Assembly (NCBI RefSeq): GCF_037893015.1
Contig: NC_133660.1
Coordinates: 162,558,937 to 162,622,936, forward strand
Source: Macrotis lagotis
Lineage: Eukaryota; Chordata; Mammalia; Peramelemorphia; Peramelidae
Direction: 5' to 3'
DNA: 64,000 nt
This document shows positions 53,901 to 64,000 of the stretch, one piece after another. Position numbers and translations under genes: made by a program. How positions within the stretch are numbered: position 1 is the first letter of the stretch; every line of letters begins with the position of its first letter. A model generated the notes under the pieces. That model was given only the letters and a program-made list of their open reading frames with translations, was not told where the DNA came from and did not search any database.

Positions 53901-55470
53901 TTCACTTCATAAAATGTGAAGTGTTATCAGTTATTATGATAGTCCTTTTATTAATTCATTTAATCAACAAATATGTATTAGAACTTGCTGTGAATGGGTG
54001 GAAGAACTATGCTAACATACTCATTTTGTTTGTTTAACTTTGGAATTGGGAGGGTATTAACTGATGATAACATGTGCACTTCCAACAGGTGAGCTAATTG
54101 AACTGGTCTTGACATCATCTTGGAGAGTTGGAAGGCAGGACAAGAAGAATTAAGAAAATGGTCCCCTTAATGGTCCTGGGCACTGAAAGGTGAGCTTTCA
54201 CCTCCTTGTCACTTCTCTACCATGTCCAGCTCTTCTAATAACACATAGAAATGTGTTATGAGAATTATATAAGATCTTATATGAGATCCCTGGGAGCTGG
54301 AGCTCATGTCCATTTGTCCCGGGCTTAGCTCAATACCTTAAATTACATAAGTGAATGCTCTATAAAACATACACTAAGCTTTAAGTTTGAGCATTAACAC
54401 CTTGGTAGTGGGCAAACTACAAACTAGAGCTTGTCATATCATTTTGTTGATCTTCTAGACTTAAGAAAGTGATGGAGAAAATGTTGGTAAATCAAATTAA
54501 ATTTAAAAGTGTGTCATGGATACTTTTTTTTCCCTTAGTGAACCAATTGTTAAAGTGTTTACTAGCATAGTCTTCATCCTAGGTGTTCAGAGTTATTGGG
54601 GATTCTAGTAGGACTGGAAAGATGATGCTAGTAAATCACGTTTGTAGAGTACTTTAGGGTTTGCAAAGAATTTTCTTCACAATAACCTTGTGAGGCAGAT
54701 GGATTTTAGAACTGGTTGAATGACAAGTTTGTGAAAATACTCCTTTATGGTTTGATATCAGCTTGGAGGGAGGTCTCTAGGAGGGAGGGTCTCAGGGATC
54801 TGTCCTTTGCCCCAGGTGGTTTAACATTACTTAACAGTGACTTAGATAAGGGCTTATAAAGCACAATAGGTGAATATGCCTGGGAAGCATAGATAATACT
54901 TTGGACAACAGAGTCAGGTTCCAAAATTCTCTGGAAATATTATCATGTTGGGCTAAATCTAATAGTATACTTTCCTCCCTATTAAATGTCAAAGTTTCTC
55001 TTTTTAGGTTAAAAAGAAATCAACTCCACAAACACAATATTGTGAAGAAGTGGTTCTTCACAATTTTGTGAGGAAAGGATCTGAGGTTTTAGTGGATGAC
55101 AAATTCAGTAGAAGCCAATAATGTCACATAGTAGCTAAAAAAAAAGACTAATGGATTAAAATTACACTAAAAGAGGGATAATCAGTCATGACTGAGATGA
55201 TTCCCCAGTGTCCTTTGCCTTGGTCAGACAACATTTTTAGTGCTGGTTTCAGTTCCAAGCACATATTTTAGAAAAGACATAGCAGATAAGCTAGAGATCA
55301 TTGTGAGGAGGGCAGTCAGGATGGCAAAAGGCCTCAGCATACATAGAACAATTGAAAGGAATGGGAAGGTTTATCTCAAAGTGAAAACTTATGTATGAGC
55401 TAAGTAGCATGAAAATGATTGTCAAATTTTTAAAGGAAAGAGGAATTAGATTTTTTTCTTCTTGGCTATG
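50920..55470. other. Intergenic DNA, mostly unassigned
   Basis: No exon, open frame of note or recent repeat was seen. Weak MIR-like wording occurs at about 51630-51720 ('gaaaggaacccctagagatg') and 54590-54720 ('tttagggtttgcaaagaatt'). The 111-residue plus frame at 52720-53055 has no recognisable content. Confidence 0.5.
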
Positions 55471-55479
55471 AACAAGTAG

Positions 55480-56320
55480 TTTTCAATAGAATAAATACAA
55501 GTTTTCAGCATCCATGTGGAAAATACTTCAGATCACTAATAGTAAGAGAAGTGAAAATTAAAACAATTTTGGGTACCATCTCCTACCACCTGATTAACAA
55601 AGGTGATGAAAGAGGAAACTAGCAATTGTCAGAAGAGCAGAGGGATGATAGGCCCATCAATGAGGTATTGAAGGAGCTATGAATGGGTCCAAACATTCTG
55701 GAAAGCAACTTGGGTATTCTCCAGAATCATTAAGCTGTGTTTCTTTTGTTCTGATAACTACTTTTAGGAATAGAATCTAAAAAGATCAAAGCTGTGAGTA
55801 AAGACTGGTATTTACAAAAATTCTTATTGTAGCTCTTTGAGGGGGTGGCAAAGAACTAAGAACTAAAGGAGACAAACAATTGGGGAATGACTGAATGAGT
55901 TATGGTATATGGATTTAAAGGCATATTTTATTGTGTTGTTAAAAACTTTGACCTATGACAGATTCATAGCAACCTGGGAAGCGTTATAAGAAATGAGACA
56001 GAGTGAAGTGAGCAGAACCAGGAAAATAATTTATACAATGACTACAATAAGACTGAAGAACTCTGCTCCATGCAAAGACCAATCATGACTTCAAAAGACT
56101 AATGATAAAGCCATGCTTCCCATCTCTTCAGAGAGGCAATAGATAAGAGGTGTAGATTGAAACATACGTTTCCAGACACAGTCAACGTGTTGATTTGTTT
56201 TTCTTGATTAGATTTATTTGTTTCAAGAGAGAGTTTCTCTTTAGTGGGGGAAGAATTTGGCAGGAGGGATAGCGATGTTAAAAAAAAGTAAAAGAGAAAA
56301 TTGAGAATCAAAGAAGAAAT
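55480..56320 (+). mobile_element. Old L1 3' end
   Basis: 'agatcactaatagtaagaga', 'gggtaccatctcctaccacc', 'ccaaacattctggaaagcaa' and 'acaattggggaatgactgaa' are the L1 ORF2 end and 3' UTR in plus orientation, older than the L1 at 40619-45948. An A-rich stretch near 56280 may be the tail. Confidence 0.7.
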
Positions 56321-56956
56321 ACAAAGGTATAGAAGACAACAAAAGGATATTTAATAGGAGACACAGACAAGGTAGTTTTGTTAACTTTTGTCAATTTTAA
56401 TATGCACTTAAAATTAAACTTGAAGTTTATATTTAGAAAATTTTCAAATTAAACTTTAAAGTTAAAAATATAAGCTCACAGTTTTACATACAATTCTCTT
56501 TTTTGAACTTGGCATATTGAAATTATCACGTGTTGGAATTTAGGTTCTTAATTAAAAATAAAATTAAAACAAAAAGATTTTTTATGATTGGCCCCAAGGG
56601 GGTAGAACTAGAAGCAAAGAACAAGGCTCATTGCAGGGGAAAACAACATTCAGGACCATACAAAAGTGATAGGGGTAGTGTAAGTAGAGAGGTTCATTTT
56701 ACTTCAAGATTTTAAGCAAAAACCAGATGGCTATTTGTAAGGTATGTTGGTAGGGGAATTCTTGGTCAGATACATATTGGATTAGCTGGATTTTGATAAG
56801 TATCCCTTCTGAAATTCTTTGAGTCTGGGGAAATTGAGGCCTAGAGAAGTGAAGGAATAGGCCAGGATTTGGAACCAGGACTTTGAAAACAGTAGCTCTG
56901 TCCAAATTAACCCAAACTCTAAGACTCCAATCTGCCATATTTTTATATTTTCCCTT

Positions 56957-57111
56957 CTTATTTTTTTATTTTTGCAAGGCAGTGGGATTAAGTGACTTGC
57001 CCAAGGTCACACACACACACACACAAGTATTAAATGTCTGAGATGAAAGTTGAACTCAGATGCTCTTGACATCAGGGCTGGTGCTCTATCTACTGTGCCA
57101 CCTAATTGACC
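56957..57111 (-). mobile_element. WSINE1-like SINE with CA expansion
   Basis: Reverse SINE body with a (CA)n expansion at about 57009-57026 replacing the usual 'acacagctaggt', ending 'ctgtgccacctaattgacc'. Confidence 0.8.
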
Positions 57112-58130
57112 TTCAGGTTTTGATCAACCAGAACTATGCTCTTTTGGAAAAACCCCCCAATCAATTTATTATTTATTTATTTTAAGCATTTTTTTCTTTT
57201 TTAAATTTTGAGTTCCAAATTCTCTTCCTCTCTTCTATTTCCTCCTTCACCCACTGAGAAAGCAAATAATATCAATTATATATGTGATATCATGTAAAAT
57301 GCTTCCATATTAGCTGTATTTTTTTAAAAACAAAAAATAGGGAAAGAGAAATTTATACTTCACTTTGCACTCAAGAGTTTATTAGTTCTCTCTCTGAAGG
57401 TGGATAGAATTTTTCATCATGAGTCCTTTGGAAGTGTCTTGGATTATTGTACTGAACTATTCTCATTTTAAAGAAAATTATTCTAGGTTTGAGTGGCTAA
57501 AATGATTTGTTTTATTTTAGATATTTTTTCAAAAAGCAGTTTTTCAGAGAAGGAAATGTGAACATAGGGAGCCAATAATAAAATCTTCCTCCCCATTCTG
57601 GGCAGAAGATTCAAGTGGTATAACCAAACTCATCACCTTTTGTGGTTATCAAGTGTAAGTTACAGGATGTGTGGTTTCAAACATTTATTGGAAAAGTCCT
57701 GCTACTCTTCAAGTATGTTGTTTTTCCCCTTTGAGGTATTCCTCAGATTTGAATTGTTAGTTTGTGATTATGTAGAAAGTGCCAATTAAATGCCACTATT
57801 TAGAACCTATGCAATTCAAGGATAGAGCATGGAAGTGGGAGAGCATCACGAATTGCCAGAGAAAAGAAATTAAATCTGATCTCCAACTTAAAGATTGATT
57901 TAGGTTCTCTAAGGAGAGGAAATAAATCTTTAATTTTGATGAATTAAATTATGGATCACTACATTAAGTTCATTACTCCTCATTTAAACTGGACTTTAAA
58001 TATATAAGTTTAAGTATAAATTTATAAGAAGGTCAAGTATTTGTCTGCCTACAGTCTGAAAGGCACTGAGGTTTTCAAAAGTACTAACCCTCTAGAATGC
58101 CTGCATCATCAGCAATGGATTTAATTTCAT
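57112..58130. other. Unassigned AT-rich DNA
   Basis: 57170-57480 has weak L1 3'-UTR-like wording ('ttctctctgaaggtggatag'). Nothing else is recognisable. Confidence 0.4.
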
Positions 58131-58560
58131 TTTAAACTCTTTTCTTCCCGTCATTTTATGCATACTGAGACCTGGCTCTCTCCTTATGACTTGCTTTCCC
58201 TGGCTACTCTTTCCAGTATTGGTTGTGCTGGTTGAGATGAAGGACCTGGAAGGTTCCTTGCTACTTCCAGGCTTTCTTTCCCTACCATCATACTACATAA
58301 TCTCTCCTCTTTTAAGGTCCACTCAATCCATATTTATTAACAAATCAAGATTCTGGAGCTGTTGTCTACAGACCTCTAGGTCACTCTCCTTTATTCCTCA
58401 GTGAGTTAAATACTGACTCATACTTACTTCCCCCACTTATTCTTGTTCTCATACTAGGGACTTCAATTTAACTATTGATACTTCCTCAAACACTTTAATC
58501 TCCCAGTTCCTTAATTTACTATTTTCTATGACCTATTCTATCACAGTACTCTCTCTTATT

Positions 58561-58567
58561 CTGTCTG

Positions 58568-58603
<36 letters not shown>

Positions 58604-58631
58604 CATCTGTCTGTCTGTCTATCTATCTATA
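58561..58631 (+). repeat. (TC)n with (TCTG)/(TATC) microsatellite
   Basis: CT-rich run that changes into TCTG and TATC repeats. A second (CT)n run lies at about 58841-58866. Confidence 0.95.
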
Positions 58632-59570
58632 TGCATATGTGTATGCATGTGCATGCATGTTGAAATAGTCATAGCCTTTAATCTTGTCATTAATGACCCT
58701 AGGGTCCTACATCCATGTTCGTGAACTTTAGAATTGTTTTATCAGGTCTTAATCTGTTGATATTCTTCTGCCTCTGTCTTTTAGCTCCAAACCTTGTTCT
58801 TCAATCACACTATGATTTCCAATCTTTTCATCCTTCATTTTCTCTCTCTCTCTCTCTCTCTCTCTGTCTGTCTCCTTCTCTCTTTTCTTGAACAAAGGAT
58901 GAACTTGAACACTCTCTTTCCTCCTCTATCTTGATCTCTTGGGAAACACTTCCTTCTTCTTTTGGATTCTTTGTTCCTTTATCCTGTCAAAGTTTTCCCC
59001 TGCTAAATCTCAACCTTGGATTACTTCCACCATCTGCTACCATTTTTTCCATTCATATACTTCTGAGGATAACATCATGAAACCATAATAACAAGTCCAT
59101 TAAAAGTTACATAGTCCAAACTAGGCCCTTACTGTGCAAGTCAATTCTTTTATAGCTTCTTCATCAATTTGTTTTCCCACTCACCACAGACATTTTCCCA
59201 AACCTTTTGATCCCTCCTTAAGCCTCCTATAATTCCCCTTCCCCTACCCTCTTAGCTGAGAATTTAGCCTCATAGCTTACTGAAAGAACTGAGAGCATTC
59301 ACAGAGAGCTTCCTCTCTTTCTTTTCTTATATCATACAGATGTCCTCTGCCATTATTTGTTTTACCCATTTCCCATAAAGAGATGGTCTTCTCTTTTCCG
59401 AGACAAACCTCTCTATATGCACAAGTATATTCTAGCTCCTCTTCTCTGACAGCTTGCATCATCTATCAATCCTATTTACTCACTAATAGTCAGTTGTTCC
59501 CTGTCTACTATCTGCCTCCCTACCACCTTCAATAAGGCTATTCTCAGAAAACTCTCCCTTAATCTATCCA

Positions 59571-60262
59571 TTAGCTACTGTCTTATTTTTTTACTTTTGA
59601 TTTTATTAGTTTCTCCTTTAATTTTTAGAATTTCTAATTTGGTATTTAATTGGGGGTTTTTAATTTGTCCTTTCTCTAATTTTTTTAGTTGCATATTTAG
59701 TTCATTGATTTCTTCTTTCTCTAATTTATTCATATAAGCATTTAAAGATCTAATATATCCCCTGACAGCTGCGTTGAGTGCATTGCATAGGTTTTGGTAT
59801 GTTGTTTCATTATTGTCATTATCTAGGGTGAAATAATTCTATCTATAATTAGTTGCTTGATACACTCTTTCTTTAAAATGGGGTTTAGTTTCCAATTAGT
59901 TCTGGTCTATAGCTCCCTGACCTGATATTGCATATGATTTTTATTGCATTATGATCTGAGAAAGATGTATTCACTATTTCTGCCTGTCTGCAATTGATCA
60001 TTAGGTTTTTATCTTCTGGTACATGGGCAATTTTTGTGTAAGTGCCATGTACTGCAGAAAAAAAGTACATTCCTTTCTATCCCCCATTCAATTTTCTCCA
60101 TAAGTCTATCATTTATCTAGGTTTTCTAACAATCTATTTACCTCCTTAACTTCTTTCTTGTATATTTTATGATTATATTTATCTAAATCTGAGATTGGGA
60201 GGTTGAGGTCTCCCACTAGTGGAGTTTTGCTGTCTATGTCTTCCTGTTAGCTACTGTCTTAT
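59571..60262 (-). mobile_element. 3'-truncated L1 ORF2 fragment with TSD
   Basis: Element 59587-60246 matches only the endonuclease/early ORF2 part of the L1 at about 43660-44320 and has no 3' UTR. The frame at 59885-60070 includes SFSDHNAIKIICNI. It is flanked by the perfect 16-bp duplication 'ttagctactgtcttat' at 59571-59586 and 60247-60262. Its 3' end carries an A run just after an internal AATAAA. Confidence 0.85.
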
Positions 60263-60957
60263 ATTTCTTTTTTCTTTTGTGATTAAATCTGAGAAGGTCA
60301 TCTACAATAGGTGCCTCCATTTGATTTCCTCTTGCTTTCTTCTTAACTCTTGGCAATATGGTTTCTGAACTTATTCAATCTAAACTGCTCTTTTTGAAGT
60401 TACTAATTTTTTAATTGCCAAATCTAATGATACTTTAACAATCCTTATCTTCTTGACTTCTCTGCAGTCTTCGATACTGTCCATTATGCTCTTCTCTTTG
60501 ATAATCTCTTCTCTCTAGATTTTCATGACACGACTTTCTCCTAGCTATCCTTCTGCCTAACTGATCTCCTCTGTTGGATCATATTCCATGTCACATTTGC
60601 TGACCATGGAGGGCCCTCAAAGTTCTGTCCTGTGTTTTCTTCTTTCTATACATTATTTCACTTGGTAATATCATGAACTCCTATGGTTTTAGTTATAATG
60701 TCCTTGCAGATGGCTCTTTGATCTTCTTGTCCAGCCCTAACCTCCTCCAGGCTTACATCCAACTGTCTCTTGGACATCTGGAAGTGGATAACCTAGAGAC
60801 TTTAAAATTCAGCATGTCCAAAATTGAATTAATTAGTTTTGCCTCTAGACTCTCATTGTATTCTGACTTTCCTGTTACTATGAAGGGTACCATCCTCCTG
60901 CTCACTCAGGCTCACAACCTTAGGGCCATCATTGACTCCTAACTATCTCTCATCATC

Positions 60958-61055
60958 CCCCCCCCCCCCCAATATCCAAACAGTTGCCAATGTCTGGGTA
61001 ATCCTGACTCCAGGGCCAGTGCTCTATTCACTGTATCACCTAACTGCCCCACCTT
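60958..61055 (-). repeat. C run and SINE head fragment
   Basis: A C14-type run (about 60958-60971) is followed by 'taatcctgactccagggcca' to 'tcacctaactgcccc', the head of a reversed SINE. Confidence 0.65.
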
Positions 61056-61179
61056 TCCCTTTTCTTTCAGAAAAGATTCACTCCTCTAGGGTTGGAGTCA
61101 TCCATTCTTTCCAACCTTCCTTTGTTCAAGGAGGGGATTTGATCAGATGTCTTCTGAGGTCCCTTCCAACTCTAGATTA

Positions 61180-61640
61180 GAATTCTTTGATACTTCCCAT
61201 CACCATGAGCTAGCTGAGCCAATTGGCACTCTAGGGTTGATGAAAAAGAGTCACACTGTCTGAGCTTGGCATGCTTAAGAACCACCTTGTTGAAAGTTGA
61301 TGAGTAAATGTGTAGTTCCAAGGCCCTTGCAAAGTCTACTGAGACCTGATTGGGCCTCACTGCTGACTCCTCATGTTTCTGAATTTGCTTGGTTATTTTG
61401 GCAAGTGATTTTGGTCTGCTTCCACACCACAAGTGCCACCCACAGCACTTCTGGCTGATGGTCCTTGGCCAAAGAGAGAACCCAATGACACCCTGCCTGC
61501 TGGCTGTGGCCACTGCTGTTGGAACTTGGCTTTCACAGAGCTAACAGAGCAGAGCCACTTCAGTTCATCTCCTCCTACCTTCTGGAACAGTGCTATCTCT
61601 CTCCCACAGTCCTTTTTCCACAGAGCAGTATTATCTCTTT
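61180..61640. other. Unassigned GC-richer block
   Basis: This patch stands out from its AT-rich surroundings. It carries overlapping open frames on both strands (113 and 93 residues minus, 89 plus), none of which I recognise. It is bordered by old repeat tails on both sides ('gaggtcccttccaactctag' at 61155, 'tctctgaggtccttcacag' at 61707). Confidence 0.35.
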
Positions 61641-61953
61641 TCTCATCTCTACCCAATACAGTCATTTCTATCACATTAGCGGACTGTGTGACCTTTCACT
61701 AGTTGGTCTCTGAGGTCCTTCACAGTTCTAAAAAGTTGAGACAGCTCTGGTCAGGATTTACATGATTGCCTTCTAATGCTGGGTCTCTGGCTTTTTCCAG
61801 TCTCAAAGTCTCTGTCTCACATTTATCAAAAAGCATTTATTAAGGACTTTCTATATGTCAGTCATTGTCCTAATTACTAAGAATCAAATTTAGATAAAGA
61901 CATGCTTCCTCAACATGCAAATGTACATATAAATATATATTTATGTCTTATGT

Positions 61954-61957
61954 TATA

Positions 61958-61990
<33 letters not shown>
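61954..61990 (+). repeat. (TA)n microsatellite
   Basis: TA run with one 'ac' interruption. Confidence 0.95.
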
Positions 61991-62009
61991 TAAACATAAA
62001 ACATAAATC

Positions 62010-62660
62010 AGATTCCAGGAAACACAAGCAGCTGGGTCAGGGAGGGAGAGGAACTAGGAAATTCCTTCTTCAAGGAAGGTAGAATTTGAACCTGAAGGAA
62101 GCCAGAAAAGCCCAGAGGAGGAGGTGGTGAGAAAGGAGAGAATTCCAGACATGGCAAAGTCATTGAAAAGGCAATGAGTTGGGAGATGCAATGCAGGAAG
62201 ATCACTTTGACAGTTGGGTGGAGGATGGACTGGATCATGGGTGCCAGGAGACCAATCAACAGGCTTTCAAATAGTCCATTTGAAAGGTGATAGGACTTGC
62301 ATCTGGGGTGGCAGTATCAGAGAAGAGAAAGGGTGTGGGTCTGGGCAATGTTGAGAATTCAGAAAGGACAGGACTGATGGGACTTAGAAGTCTACCAATT
62401 GAGGTAATGGATGGAAGAGTTAAAGATGAGGTCTGGGTGACTGATGGTGCTAAGTGGGAAGTCAGAAGTAGAGGAGTTGGGGGGGAGAGAGATGAGTTGT
62501 TTTGTACATGCTGATTTTGAAATGTCTACAATTCAAAGCTGAAGATTCAAGATTAGAGTTCAGAACAAGATCAATAGATCTGTGAATCTTTTGCAGAGAA
62601 AAAGAAGAGAAGTCCAAGGGCAGTCTTGGGAGAGAGTTTGGAAGCACCTAAAAACTTACC
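62010..62660 (+). repeat. Old interspersed repeat, family unresolved
   Basis: 'ggaagatcactttgacagtt', 'gagaccaatcaacaggcttt', 'gatgagttgttttgtacatg' and 'tgattttgaaatgtctacaa' are phrases common in an old dispersed mammalian/marsupial repeat, and the segment is related to 225-540. The reading frames here are not genes. Confidence 0.5.
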
Positions 62661-62832
62661 AAGAATACACCCCTTCACCCAAGCAAGATGGTGTTATTTT
62701 CAGAGGAGTGTAGTAAAAGAAAACAAAAGCTACAAAAGAACATTCTGATGGCTCACCGATTTCTGTGAGTTATGAATAATAACATGTAGCTAAGGACAAA
62801 ATTTCACTTGCTTATGGAAACAAAGTGTAGGG

Positions 62833-63020
62833 CAGAAGTTTTAAACTTTTTTCATCTAGGACCCTTTTGGAAATCTGGTAAACCTATGGATCTCTTCTCA
62901 GAGGAGTACTTTTAAATGCAAAAAGTAAAATATGTCCAATTACAAATTATATTGAAATGCAACTCTCTCTATCAATCAATATTTTTTTTAAAGTTCATGA
63001 ACCTCAGATTAAGAACTAGG
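62833..63020 (+). mobile_element. hAT-type nonautonomous DNA transposon
   Basis: It begins 'cagaagttttaaac', contains 'ctaggacccttttggaaatc' and ends 'agattaagaact', mirroring the element at 10871-11087. It is more complete in the middle ('aatgcaaaaagtaaaatatg'). Confidence 0.65.
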
Positions 63021-63234
63021 ATAAATGTAAAAAAATGATACTTTGGAAACATAATCAAAATTCCTGCACTAATTATAAATATCAACTAGTAAATAGATGG
63101 AAAAGTTAAATATAATTTTTGAGGGTCAGGATGGTCCTCTGTTTCTATGGGTGTCACTAGCACAGAATGGTATCAGCACCGGACCTCTCTCTGAGGTACA
63201 AGTGCCATCACTGCAATGAAGGGATAATGTGTTT

Positions 63235-64000
63235 TTTTCAGTGCTTATGTTCATGACACTGTGCTAAACACTGGGGATACAAACCAGAAAGTGGGACAGT
63301 CTGGGCTGTCAAGGTGCATGCATTCTAATGGGGGTGTCAACACCTACAAGAGAATTCAGAGGCCAGTCAAATGGAAAGGTCTCTTTGTCCTTATGGTACA
63401 GCAGGGGCACTGTATGGGGCAGATGAGAATGCATTTCTTTAGTAACATTTCTGCTAATAAAATCCTACCTGTTTCTGATATTGGCTCATGAAACAGAACC
63501 AGTAACTTTGGTGAGAAGAATTTTCTTTTCTGGTCTTCAGGAGTTGTGACCGGAGCACCTTTGAAGCAATTGCTGGGCAGTATCTTCTCAAGGTTGGCTT
63601 CCCAGGATGATCCTGAAAGCAATTGAAGCATTGCTTTCCCATAGGCTCCTGGGTCCAGGGTCCTGGGATGTCCCCATCAGGAGCTGAGGGAAGATGGTGG
63701 TTGATTGGCATGGTTTAATCTGCCTGGTGCTTGTTGCCTCCTGATTCTCCTCTAGGTTGCCAGGCAGCTAGGATGGTGACTGGTTGGTTGTCTGTTGGTG
63801 GGGATGGCTGTGCCTTTCTTTCCAATAGTTGTTTCCCTTGATGATGGCTATGAGGATTGGCATGAAAACAGAAAAGGTGGTCTGGGGGCCTATTGCTGAA
63901 CTTCATCTCTAAATGCTTCATTGCCATGTGACCCTTGGTCCTAGAAGATCACTCTTAACTCTATTGGAGCTCAAAATCTGGCATACCCTACTAAATCAAC
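63235..64000. other. L2/MIR-like start, then unassigned
   Basis: 63245-63350 contains 'ctgtgctaaacactggggat' and 'catgcattctaatgggggtg', usual in L2-type 3' ends. The rest to the window end is of average composition with short overlapping frames and no recognised content. Confidence 0.4.

Larger units (their letters stand above)
58130..61060 (+). mobile_element. CR1/L2-clade LINE relic
   Basis: Conceptual pieces in order on the plus strand match the L2-type ORF2. An endonuclease part lies around 58160-58470 ('acctggctctctccttatga', then 'ctagggacttcaattta', equivalent to a GDFN motif). A reverse-transcriptase part lies around 60460-60640 (FDTVHYAL-like). The frame at 60673-60942 carries the LADGSLIFLSSP and SMSKIELISF regions after the catalytic box. 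It is heavily decayed and contains CT microsatellites and a nested L1 fragment. Confidence 0.65.

Overview
This is vertebrate nuclear DNA, almost certainly from a marsupial and probably an Australian one. The evidence is one spliced housekeeping gene with a CpG-island promoter, plus a very high load of retrotransposons: tRNA-derived SINEs with the consensus pieces 'ctaggtggcgcagtgg', 'cttaataattacctagctgt' and 'ttgccttgcaaaaa' (WSINE1-like; family name from memory), SINEs with an RTE-type tail (MAR1-like), L1 and HAL1 elements, L2 and RTE relics, and an endogenous retrovirus. No bacterial-type genes, operons, CRISPR arrays or tRNA/rRNA genes were seen.

The only protein-coding gene I can support is SRD5A3 (polyprenol / steroid 5-alpha reductase 3), on the minus strand. 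All five coding exons were found: 25054-25277, 14354-14496, 11641-11838, 7929-8060 and 5912-6171. Each has GT/AG splice sites, phases match at every junction, and together they encode an uninterrupted 318-residue protein. A long 3' UTR probably runs down to one of several AATAAA signals, the farthest near position 3265. The CpG island (about 24870-25790) covers exon 1 and the promoter and contains a GC-box minisatellite. In other mammals SRD5A3 lies between TMEM165 (downstream) and KDR (upstream, across a large gap), which fits the absence of another gene in the 38 kb beyond the promoter.

Layout: 1-3260, old repeats downstream of the gene; 3265-25277, SRD5A3; 25278-25860, promoter; 25861-33069, a minus-strand endogenous retrovirus whose 3' LTR abuts the SRD5A3 promoter and whose interior no longer codes; 33070-34500, a HAL1/L1 5' fragment and a probable solo LTR; 34515-38380, an old L1 3' end split by a nearly complete HAL1; 40604-45963, a 5.3-kb L1 with intact target-site duplications; 46000-50460, an older L1, an RTE relic and SINEs; 50920-55470, mostly unresolved AT-rich DNA; 55480-56320, an L1 3' end; 58130-61060, a CR1/L2-clade LINE relic interrupted by a 3'-truncated L1; 61060-64000, old repeats and an unassigned GC-richer patch.

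I found no undescribed molecular system. The most interesting items are structural: the retroviral LTR directly upstream of SRD5A3 on the same strand, a 62-bp-arm palindrome inside the provirus, a 97-bp direct repeat flanking the last SRD5A3 exon, tandem and dimeric SINEs, a probable 'tail-only' retro-insertion, and an L1 insertion apparently made from a prematurely polyadenylated transcript.
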